Assembly: GCA_045592105.1 (NCBI GenBank)
Contig: JAZNUB010000050.1
Span: 1-6,195, forward strand
Direction: 5' to 3'
DNA: 6,195 bases
Source of the DNA: SIG636 sp045592105
Lineage (GTDB): Bacteria; Bacillota; Clostridia; Oscillospirales; CAG-382
Under the pieces are notes generated by a model. It did no database searches. It was not told the origin of the DNA and was given only the letters and a program-made list of their open reading frames with translations. The number at the start of each line of letters is the position of its first letter. Position 1 is the stretch's first letter. Below are positions 1 to 5,177 of this stretch, piece after piece. The translations under genes and the position numbers were made by a program.

Positions 1-217
1 GAAAAATATACATTAGTTTTCGCGAGTGCCGCACATTATGTGCGGCGCGAGATGCGAATGAACGAAAATGGTGTTTTATTCATTCGGGGTCCCCGCAACG
101 AACGAAGTGAGTTGTGGGGTTTATTTGGGGTCCCCGCAAAAACAAAGTTTTTGTGGGGGTTATTCGGGGTCCCCGTTGCAAACGCAGTGAGCAATGGGGC
201 TAAAAGTTATGGGGAAA
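1..217. repeat. Intergenic run of five hairpins downstream of yebC
   Basis: No gene is seen here. Five successive inverted repeats fill most of the stretch. The first is GCCGCACA / TGTGCGGC at 28-35 and 39-46 with a TTA loop. The second is GAATGAA / TTCATTC at 56-62 and 79-85, with weaker inner pairing of GAAA to TTTT. The other three are tandem units whose hairpins lie at 91-119, 132-158 and 171-199. None is followed at once by a clean T-run on either strand, so no canonical intrinsic terminator for the yebC operon is visible. Transcripts leaving yebC on the minus strand would carry this as 3' UTR. The left part may continue beyond the window edge. Confidence 0.75.
85..199 (+). repeat. Three tandem ~40-nt hairpin units, GGGG-T-CCCC type
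   Basis: Three units begin with GGGGTCCCCG (GGGG at 86, 127 and 166) and end in GGGG, with periods of 41 and 39 nt. Each folds as CCCC-G-stem-loop-stem-T-GGGG. Unit 1 pairs CCCCGCAAC (91-99) with GTTGTGGGG (111-119). Unit 2 pairs CCCCGCAAAAAC (132-143) with GTTTTTGTGGGG (147-158). Unit 3 pairs CCCCGTTGC (171-179) with GCAATGGGG (191-199). The inner stems differ in sequence but stay paired. The fifth pair is a G-T wobble in all three (95/115, 136/154, 175/195). The loops of units 1 and 3 are nearly the same (GAACGAAGTGA, AAACGCAGTGA). It is not a CRISPR array, since there are no unique spacers. The plus strand is assigned because the wobble becomes an A-C mismatch on the other strand. Confidence 0.8.
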
Positions 218-943
218 TTATTCCGCGTTATCGCAATTATGCCAAACGTTCTGAACGTCGTCATTCTCCTCAAGCATATCAAGCATCCTGCGGAACTTAA
301 CAAGCTGTTCTTCCTCTGCAAGGCTAACGTAGTTTTGCGGCACCTTCTCCGCCTCCGCAGACAGATAGCGATAGCCCATCTTTTCAAGAGCTTCCGCAAC
401 CGCGCCAACCTGTGCAGGGTCGGTATATATCTCAAACACCTCGCCCTCGTTGGAAAGGTCGTCTGCACCGCACTCCAAAACGTCCTCAAAAAGCTTGTCC
501 TCGTCTATATCCTCAGCCTCTATAACGATAACGCCCTTGTTATCGAACATAAAGGACACGCATCCGCTTGTACCCATATTGCCGCCGAACTTATCAAAAT
601 AATGGCGCACGTCCGCACTGGTGCGGTTACGGTTATCGGTAAGCGTTTCAACTATAACTGCAACGCCGCCTATACCGTAGCCCTCGTACACTATCTCATC
701 GTAGTTGGCACCGTCACCGCCTGCCGCCTTTTTGATGATACGTTCTATATTATCGTTAGGCACGTTGTTAGCCTTTGCCTTAATAATAAGGTCGCGCAGC
801 TTGCTGTTGCTTGTAGGCTCAGGGCCGCCCTCTTTAACCGCAACGGCTATCTCTTTGCCTATTTTGGTAAACACCTTCGCTTTTTGAGCATCGGTTTTTT
901 CCTTTTTATGTTTAATGTTGTTCCATTTGGAATGTCCGGACAT
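218..943 (-). CDS. YebC/PmpR/TACO1-family protein, 241 aa
   Basis: This is a full-length member of the YebC family (usually about 240-250 aa). The N-terminal signature GHSKWNNIKHKK (residues 3-14) and the central blocks YEGYGIGG (86-93), LTDNRNRT (101-108) and KFGGNMGTSGCVSFMF (118-133) are clear, and the C-terminus carries the usual QNVWHN block. The family was long annotated as transcriptional regulators. Its mitochondrial member TACO1 is a translational activator, and newer work ties bacterial members to ribosomes stalled on proline-rich sequences. The neighbours here (two ribosomal proteins and argS) favour a translation role, which is inference. The protein has no membrane segment and should be cytoplasmic. 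The SD AAGGAGG sits 7 nt before the ATG and overlaps the argS stop codon, so the two are probably translationally linked. One oddity is Ile91, where the family usually has Pro (GYGPGG). Confidence 0.95.
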   Translation of the reverse strand: MSGHSKWNNIKHKKEKTDAQKAKVFTKIGKEIAVAVKEGGPEPTSNSKLRDLIIKAKANNVPNDNIERIIKKAAGGDGANYDEIVYEGYGIGGVAVIVETLTDNRNRTSADVRHYFDKFGGNMGTSGCVSFMFDNKGVIVIEAEDIDEDKLFEDVLECGADDLSNEGEVFEIYTDPAQVGAVAEALEKMGYRYLSAEAEKVPQNYVSLAEEEQLVKFRRMLDMLEENDDVQNVWHNCDNAE

Positions 944-955
944 TGTGTATCCTCC

Positions 956-2647
956 TTATATTTCTTCGGTGCGCTTCATACCTAAAAGGTCAAGGCACTT
1001 GCCCAAAACGTGCTTTGTAACAGCAGTTAGGCTAAGACGGAACGCCTTTGCCTCACCCTCTGCCTTAAGGATAACGCGGTTATGATAGAAAAGGTTGTAA
1101 GCCGCGCAAACGTCAAGCGCGTAGCGTGCGATAACGCAAGGCTCATAGTCCGCAAGTGCGGAAAGCACCTTTGCGGGGAACGCCGAAAGCGTTGAAACAA
1201 GCGCCGCCTCGTCCTTTTCGGGCCGGTACGCATCAAAGCCGCCCTCTGCCGCATCTGCCTTACGCAAAACGCTTGCGGTGCGCGCATAGGTGTACTGAAC
1301 GTAAGGACCTGTGTTACCGTCAAAGCTTAAAGCTTCCTCCCAAACGAAGTTGCTATCCTTAATGCGGTTGTTGGAAAGCGCGTTAAACACAATAGCGCCA
1401 ACGCCAACAGCCTCCGCTATCTTGTGCTTATCTGCAAGGTTGCCGTTCTTTTCCTCGATAATCTTTTCGGCTTTAGCTATTGCTTCCGCAAACAAATCGT
1501 CCAAAAGTATAACGTTGCCCGTGCGGGATGCAAGCTTTTCGCCGTTCACGCTCATAGTGCCGTAGGGAATATGCACCAAATCCTTAGCCCAAGTGTAGCC
1601 CATAAGCTCTATAACCTTAAAGTACTGTGCAAAATGCAGGCTTTGACCTGCCGAGGTTACGTACAGGCACTTGTCAAAATCATACTCGTTCTTGCGCCAG
1701 ATAGCCGCCGTTATATCACGCGTTGCATAAAGAGTGGAGCCATCCTTTTTAAGGATTATCGCAGGCGGCATATTATAATCGTCCAGCCTTACGATGCTTG
1801 CACCGTCATCCACCACTAAAAGCCCTTTTGCCCTCAGCTCGTCAACGATAGCGTCCATCTTATCGTTAAAGAAGCTTTCACCGTTGAAGCTGTCAAAGGT
1901 AGAGCCAAGCAGCTCGTAGGTTTTCATATACTCTTTAAGGCTTATCTCCTTAAAGCTTTGCCATATAGCGCGGTATTCCGCATCCCCCTGCTCAAGCTTT
2001 GTGAAGGCTGCGCGCGCCTCGTCATTAAGGCTGTCGTCCTTCTCCGCCTCGGAGGAGAAGCGAACGTATATATCAACAAGCTCGCTAATGCCGCGCTCCT
2101 CCACCCTTTCGGGGCTGGACCACTTTTTATAAGCCACTATAAGCTTGCCAAACTGCGTACCCCAATCCCCAAGGTAGTTGATACCAACGGTGGTGTAGCC
2201 GCAAAACTCGTGCAGGTTCTTTAAAAAGCCGCCTATAGCCGTGGTGCCAAGATGCCCAACGTGGAAACGCTTTGCTATGTTGGGCGAAGAATAGTCCAAG
2301 CAAACGGTTTTGCCCTTGCCCGTTTCGGAAGCACCAAAGTTTTCGGTGCTTGAAATGCGCTTTAACGCGCTAACGTAAAACGCGGGGGACAGGAAGAAGT
2401 TAAGATAGCCGCCAACAGCCTCCACCTTCTCAACCTCTGCAATTTTGCCCTCAAGGCAAGCCTTAAGCTCTGCCGCTATAGCAGGCGGTGCTTTGCGAAG
2501 CACGCGGCTGAAACGGAAGCAGGGCATTGCAAGGTCACCATTCTTAGCGTCTGCAGGAACCTCTATTACAGCAAGCACATCCTCTGCCGTAATGCCCTCC
2601 AACGCGGCACAAACGGCTTGTGCTATTGTGTTTTTTATGTTTTCCAT
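956..2647 (-). CDS. argS: Arginyl-tRNA synthetase (class I), 563 aa
   Basis: This enzyme charges tRNA-Arg with arginine, using ATP, in the cytoplasm. The order of domains is typical of ArgS: an N-terminal additional domain (about residues 1-95), the class I Rossmann catalytic core, and a DALR-type anticodon-binding domain (about 440-563). The block YSSPNIAKRFHVGHL (119-133) contains the HIGH motif as HVGH (129-132). YLGDWGTQFG (158-167) is a strong ArgS signature. The KMSKS position reads KLASR (371-375), within the degenerate range usual for this family. NTGPYVQYTYAR (445-456) leads into the anticodon domain. I chose the ATG at 2647, with GGGTAGG 7 nt upstream. An in-frame TTG at 2710 would add 21 residues with no family likeness, encoded by a hairpin. 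The SD is weaker than those of rplM, rpsI and yebC. The gene lies 85 nt after rpsI and 12 nt before yebC. Confidence 0.96.
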   Translation of the reverse strand: MENIKNTIAQAVCAALEGITAEDVLAVIEVPADAKNGDLAMPCFRFSRVLRKAPPAIAAELKACLEGKIAEVEKVEAVGGYLNFFLSPAFYVSALKRISSTENFGASETGKGKTVCLDYSSPNIAKRFHVGHLGTTAIGGFLKNLHEFCGYTTVGINYLGDWGTQFGKLIVAYKKWSSPERVEERGISELVDIYVRFSSEAEKDDSLNDEARAAFTKLEQGDAEYRAIWQSFKEISLKEYMKTYELLGSTFDSFNGESFFNDKMDAIVDELRAKGLLVVDDGASIVRLDDYNMPPAIILKKDGSTLYATRDITAAIWRKNEYDFDKCLYVTSAGQSLHFAQYFKVIELMGYTWAKDLVHIPYGTMSVNGEKLASRTGNVILLDDLFAEAIAKAEKIIEEKNGNLADKHKIAEAVGVGAIVFNALSNNRIKDSNFVWEEALSFDGNTGPYVQYTYARTASVLRKADAAEGGFDAYRPEKDEAALVSTLSAFPAKVLSALADYEPCVIARYALDVCAAYNLFYHNRVILKAEGEAKAFRLSLTAVTKHVLGKCLDLLGMKRTEEI

Positions 2648-2674
2648 TATTATACCTACCCAGTAAAAATTCAA

Positions 2675-2707
2675 GTGCGGCGGCAGCCTTGTAGCTTGCC
2701 ACCGCAC
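2675..2707 (-). terminator. Hairpin in the rpsI-argS gap, possible leaky terminator
   Basis: Read on the minus strand, GTGCGGTGGCA pairs with TGCCGCCGCAC over 11 bp with one G-T wobble, around an 11-nt loop; AGC / GCT can pair further inside. TTGAATTTTT follows, an imperfect T-tract interrupted by GAA, so full termination is doubtful. It lies just downstream of the highly expressed ribosomal protein pair and before argS, so partial termination or mRNA processing that lowers argS and yebC expression is a sensible reading (inference). The gap is only 85 nt, too short for a full T-box leader, and none of the T-box elements is seen. Confidence 0.45.
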
Positions 2708-2732
2708 CAAAAAAGACGCAATAAAATATTTG

Positions 2733-3134
2733 TTAACGCTTGCTGAACTGAGAAGCTCTTCTTGCAGCCTTCAAGCCGTACTTCTTTCTTTCCTTCATTC
2801 TGGGGTCACGAGTGAGGAAGCCTGCCTTTTTAAGGGAAGCTCTATACTCTTCGTTAGCCTGAAGAAGTGCGCGGGAAACGCCGTGTCTGATAGCACCTGC
2901 CTGGCCGGAAACGCCGCCGCCGCAAACGGAAACAACAACGTCAAACTTGCCTTCGGTGCCGGTTACGCCAAAGGGCTGGCGAACAACGAGCTTAAGGGTA
3001 TCAAGACCAAAATAATCGTCTATATCTCTCTTGTTAATGGTGATAACGCCGCTGCCGGGGATAAGGCGAACCCTTGCCACGGAGGACTTTCTTCTGCCTG
3101 TGCCGTAAAAATAAGGCTTCTTAGGTGTATACAT
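2733..3134 (-). CDS. rpsI: 30S ribosomal protein S9 (uS9), 133 aa
   Basis: S9 is a small-subunit head protein whose basic C-terminal tail reaches the P-site tRNA. The sequence matches over its whole length. YFYGTGRRKSSVARVRL (residues 8-24) is the N-terminal block, GGGVSGQAGAIRHGVSRAL (72-90) is the family signature, and the end DPRMKERKKYGLKAARR...QFSKR carries the universal terminal SKR. The length of 133 aa is usual for Firmicutes (about 130). The ATG follows AAGGAGG with a 9-nt spacer, a very strong site. The gene starts 19 nt after the rplM stop, the conserved rplM-rpsI pairing of bacteria, and is almost surely cotranscribed with it. The N-terminus (MYTPKKP) is slightly variable, as in many relatives. 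I see nothing broken. Confidence 0.98.
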   Translation of the reverse strand: MYTPKKPYFYGTGRRKSSVARVRLIPGSGVITINKRDIDDYFGLDTLKLVVRQPFGVTGTEGKFDVVVSVCGGGVSGQAGAIRHGVSRALLQANEEYRASLKKAGFLTRDPRMKERKKYGLKAARRASQFSKR

Positions 3135-3153
3135 ATCTTATTTCCTCCTTAAA

Positions 3154-3585
3154 TTACTTTACTTCAACAGCGATGGGCTGTTGTGCCTGCTGCTTATGCT
3201 CGCCGTTTCTGTAAACGAGAAGGCGGGTAAGGCTTGCAGAGCCTATCTTGTTCTTGGGAAGCATACCCTTAACTGCAAGGGATACTGCCATTTCGGGCTT
3301 GGTTGCCATAAGAGTGCTGTACTTAGTAGCCTTAAGGCCGCCAACGTAACCGCTGTGACGGTAGTAAACCTTCTGCTCAAGCTTCTTGCCTGTGAGAGCT
3401 ACCTGTGCAGCGTTGATAACGATAACGCAATCACCACAGTCAACGTGGGGTGTGTATTCCGGCTTGTGCTTGCCGTTAAGGATTGTAGCCGCAAGAACTG
3501 CTACCTTACCGAGAGGCTTATTAGCAGCGTCTATTACATACCACTTACGGTTGATATCCTCTTTCTTTGCCATAAATGTGGACAT
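3154..3585 (-). CDS. rplM: 50S ribosomal protein L13 (uL13), 143 aa
   Basis: L13 is an early-assembly protein of the large subunit that binds 23S rRNA. The N-terminus MSTFMAKKEDINRKWYVIDA is the standard Firmicute form. NGKHKPEYTPHVDCGD (residues 37-52), the GKKL...YYRHSGYVGGLK region (66-85), VKGMLPKNKIG (105-115) and RLLVYRNGEHKQQAQQP (121-137) are family blocks. The length of 143 aa is normal (about 142-148). I chose the ATG at 3585 because GGAGG lies 8 nt upstream. The alternative ATG at 3600 overlaps that SD and would add MEEIL, which is not a family feature. It is the first gene of the block: the promoter at 3631-3658 predicts a leader of only about 40 nt. No obvious autoregulatory fold is visible in that short leader. 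Confidence 0.98.
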   Translation of the reverse strand: MSTFMAKKEDINRKWYVIDAANKPLGKVAVLAATILNGKHKPEYTPHVDCGDCVIVINAAQVALTGKKLEQKVYYRHSGYVGGLKATKYSTLMATKPEMAVSLAVKGMLPKNKIGSASLTRLLVYRNGEHKQQAQQPIAVEVK

Positions 3586-3593
3586 AAGAATTT

Positions 3594-3598
3594 CCTCC
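3594..3598 (-). promoter_or_regulatory. Shine-Dalgarno site that fixes the rplM start
   Basis: GGAGG on the minus strand, 8 nt before the ATG at 3585. The upstream in-frame ATG at 3600 overlaps this site and so cannot use it. This supports the 143-aa L13 over the 148-aa reading. Confidence 0.85.
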
Positions 3599-3630
3599 AT
3601 TACAAATAAATTAATTAAGTTACCTTACGC

Positions 3631-3658
3631 ATTATAGCAGAAAAATTTACTTTGTCAA
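3631..3658 (-). promoter_or_regulatory. Sigma-A promoter for rplM-rpsI(-argS-yebC)
   Basis: On the minus strand, TTGACA (3658-3653) and TATAAT (3636-3631) are both perfect consensus, with a 16-nt spacer. TGC just before the -10 makes it an extended -10 as well. The predicted start is near 3624, giving a leader of about 40 nt to the rplM ATG. This is one of the strongest promoter shapes possible and fits a ribosomal protein operon. Confidence 0.92.
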
Positions 3659-3660
3659 TA

Positions 3661-3688
3661 GCTTTTTTAAATTTTTTTAGTTTTTCTC
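3661..3688 (-). promoter_or_regulatory. A-tract UP element upstream of the rplM promoter
   Basis: Directly upstream of the -35, the minus strand carries A-tracts of 6, 7 and 5 bases (plus-strand T-runs at 3663-3668, 3672-3678 and 3681-3685), centred about 8-10 bp apart. That is close to helical phasing, so the DNA is probably curved. A-tracts at this place act as UP elements bound by the RNA polymerase alpha subunit in ribosomal promoters. The role here is inferred from position and composition. Confidence 0.6.
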
Positions 3689-3752
3689 GCATTTTGTGCA
3701 GTTTCCTGCGTTTTTGTGGCAAAACGGCTTTTGGCGTTTTACTTTTTGCAAG

Positions 3753-3788
3753 GCACAATAGGTTGATAGTTTTGTGCTTTACCTATTG
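3753..3788. promoter_or_regulatory. Nested inverted repeats at the plus-strand promoter, possible operator
   Basis: Two overlapping inverted repeats share bases. GCACAA (3753-3758) matches TTGTGC (3772-3777), and CAATAGGT (3756-3763) matches ACCTATTG (3781-3788). The right arm of the second runs into the -35 hexamer TTGAAA (3786-3791). A further copy of TTTTGTGC lies at 3692-3699, besides the one at 3770-3777. The placement suits a repressor or activator site for the ttcA-like/pgsA operon. No regulator is encoded nearby, so this is inference. Confidence 0.4.
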
Positions 3789-3814
3789 AAATGTTGAAAA
3801 TAATGTACTATAAT
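3786..3814 (+). promoter_or_regulatory. Sigma-A promoter for the TtcA-like / pgsA operon
   Basis: TTGAAA (3786-3791), a spacer of exactly 17 nt, then TATAAT (3809-3814). The predicted start is near 3821, giving a leader of about 30 nt to the ATG at 3853. It is divergent from the rplM promoter, with roughly 195 bp between the two predicted start points. Confidence 0.88.
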
Positions 3815-3839
3815 AATAAGAGATATGTATTTTTCCCTT

Positions 3840-3844
3840 GGAGG
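3840..3844 (+). promoter_or_regulatory. Shine-Dalgarno site that fixes the TtcA-like start
   Basis: GGAGG with an 8-nt spacer to the ATG at 3853. The longer reading from the TTG at 3838 would start inside this site and has no SD of its own, so the 238-aa form is preferred. Confidence 0.8.
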
Positions 3845-3852
3845 TGGCGCAG

Positions 3853-4569
3853 ATGCGGCGGTATAAGGATATACAAACCATATTAAGCTACGTTCGCCGC
3901 GCTGTGGACGATTTTGATATGCTGCGTGAGGGGGAAACGGTGGCGGTAGGCGTTAGCGGCGGCAAGGATAGCCTAACCTTGCTTTGCGCGCTTGTGGCGT
4001 TGTCACGCTTTCACCCAAAGAATTTTACCGTTAAGGCTTTGTGTATAGACGCGGGCTTTGAGGGGGCGGACTTTACGCCCATAATAAAGCTTTGCGAGGA
4101 ATTAGAGGTTCCGCTTAACATAGTTAAAACGGAAATAAAGCAGGTTGTTTTCGATTTGCGGAAGGAGAAATGCCCGTGCTCGCTTTGTGCGCGTATGCGC
4201 CGCGGCGCTTTGCATACCGCCGCAAAGGAGATGGGGTGTACCACCATAGCCTTGGGGCATCATTTTGACGATGTTATTGAAACCTTTTTTATGAACCTTA
4301 TAAACGAAGGGCGCATAGGCTGTTTTAAAGCAAAAACCTTTTTGGATAGGCAAGGGGTAACGGTTATCCGCCCGCTTATCTACCTGCCCGAAAAGCTTAT
4401 AACGGGCTTTATCCGCAGGGAGGAGATTGAAGTTTGCGGCAAGGTTTGCCCGGAGGACGGGAACACGGAAAGGGAGCGCGTTAAGGGGCTTATAATGTCG
4501 CTTTCGGAGAACGACAAGGGGCTTAAAGACAGGCTTTTCGGCGCAGTACAGCGCGCAAACCTTTTATAA
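3853..4569 (+). CDS. TtcA-family tRNA 2-thiolation ATPase (PP-loop), 238 aa
   Basis: This is a cytoplasmic PP-loop ATP pyrophosphatase. The P-loop-like motif SGGKDS is at residues 35-40, after an N-terminal helix. The family's Cys motif appears as CPCSLCARMRRG (107-118). GHHFDDVIETFFMN (135-148) is the usual TtcA block. In E. coli TtcA, two Cys of a CxxC and one later Cys hold a [4Fe-4S] cluster and the enzyme makes 2-thiocytidine at tRNA position 32. Here C109 and C112 fit the CxxC, and C195 or C199 could be the third ligand. At 238 aa it is shorter than the ~310-aa E. coli enzyme, mostly at the termini, a form common in Clostridia. I chose the ATG at 3853, 8 nt after GGAGG; an upstream in-frame TTG (3838) overlaps that SD. 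The tRNA position modified is not predictable from sequence, so I give no symbol. It leads a three-gene operon, 26 nt before pgsA. Confidence 0.9.
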   Translation: MRRYKDIQTILSYVRRAVDDFDMLREGETVAVGVSGGKDSLTLLCALVALSRFHPKNFTVKALCIDAGFEGADFTPIIKLCEELEVPLNIVKTEIKQVVFDLRKEKCPCSLCARMRRGALHTAAKEMGCTTIALGHHFDDVIETFFMNLINEGRIGCFKAKTFLDRQGVTVIRPLIYLPEKLITGFIRREEIEVCGKVCPEDGNTERERVKGLIMSLSENDKGLKDRLFGAVQRANLL

Positions 4570-4595
4570 AACGATTTAAACAACGGAGTTTTGAA

Positions 4596-5150
4596 ATGAA
4601 TTTACCTAACAAGCTTACCATACTACGAATATTGATGATACCGTTTTTTATAGCGTGCTTCTATATTCCAACGGACTATAATCTGTATATCGCGGCGGCG
4701 GTGTTTGTGCTTGCGTATATAACCGACGCGGTGGATGGGCACCTTGCACGCAAAAACAAGCAGGTTACGGATTTTGGCAAGCTTATGGACCCTATTGCGG
4801 ACAAGCTGCTTTCCGCCTCTGCCTTGATAATGCTTTGCGCTGTGGACGATATGGTGCATCCGATAGCCGTTATAGTGATACTTTCGAGGGAGTTTTTGAT
4901 TAGCGGCTTAAGGCTTGTAAGTGCGGACAAGGGCGTTGTTATAGCGGCAAGCAAATGGGGCAAGCTTAAAACCATATCCCAAGCGGTGTGCATCCCCGCG
5001 GTTATGCTGGCGCACGCCGTGAACGAAAGCTTTAGCCTTCCGTATCTGATAACGGCGGCAAACGTTTTGGTTTGGATATCCGTAGCACTTGCGCTTATAT
5101 CCGGGCTTGACTATATCGTTAAAAACAAAGGCTGTATATCAACAAAATAA
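4596..5150 (+). CDS. pgsA: CDP-diacylglycerol--glycerol-3-phosphate 3-phosphatidyltransferase (PgsA), 184 aa
   Basis: PgsA is a membrane enzyme that joins CDP-diacylglycerol and sn-glycerol 3-phosphate to give phosphatidylglycerophosphate and CMP, the committed step to phosphatidylglycerol. The N-terminus NLPNKLTILRI is typical. The CAP signature D-x2-DG-x2-AR-x8-G-x3-D-x3-D is complete: D44, D47, G48, A51, R52, G61, D65, D69; the four Asp bind metal and act in catalysis. Two further PgsA-type blocks, SREFLISGLR (97-106) and ASKWGKLKT (118-126), mark it as PgsA rather than a generic family member. Hydrophobic stretches around 10-24, 31-43, 72-82, 88-97, 128-141 and 150-173 fit the six-helix fold. 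The length is normal (about 180-190 aa). SD GGAG lies 7 nt before the ATG. It sits 26 nt after the TtcA-like gene and 27 nt before a paralogue. Confidence 0.94.
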   Translation: MNLPNKLTILRILMIPFFIACFYIPTDYNLYIAAAVFVLAYITDAVDGHLARKNKQVTDFGKLMDPIADKLLSASALIMLCAVDDMVHPIAVIVILSREFLISGLRLVSADKGVVIAASKWGKLKTISQAVCIPAVMLAHAVNESFSLPYLITAANVLVWISVALALISGLDYIVKNKGCISTK

Positions 5151-5177
5151 AAGATGGTATCATAAAAGGAAAGGGGT

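Noticed and set aside
85..199. CRISPR array
   Set aside because: Three units of 39-41 nt are themselves hairpins with no unique spacers between identical repeats, and no cas gene is seen.
194..985. Plus-strand open frame of 263 codons opposite yebC
   Set aside because: It is antisense to a gene with full family signatures and its translation shows no recognisable domain; it is a shadow of the coding frame.
1424..1819. Plus-strand open frame of 131 codons within argS
   Set aside because: It is antisense to the argS catalytic core and lacks an SD or promoter; a shadow frame.
2648..2675. TTGAAT...TATAAT as an argS promoter on the minus strand
   Set aside because: The spacer is only 14 nt and the TATAAT abuts the start codon, so transcription would begin inside the gene.
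2648..2710. N-terminal extension of ArgS from a TTG at 2710
   Set aside because: The 21 added residues have no likeness to ArgS and are encoded by a hairpin; the ATG at 2647 has its own SD and gives the usual N-terminus.
2648..2732. T-box leader before argS
   Set aside because: The gap is 85 nt and shows no specifier stem, T-box sequence or antiterminator; only one hairpin is present.
3721..3745. AAAACG/CGTTTT hairpin followed by T-runs as a plus-strand terminator
   Set aside because: The stem is only six mostly A-T pairs and no plus-strand gene lies upstream for it to end; the region is generally T-rich.
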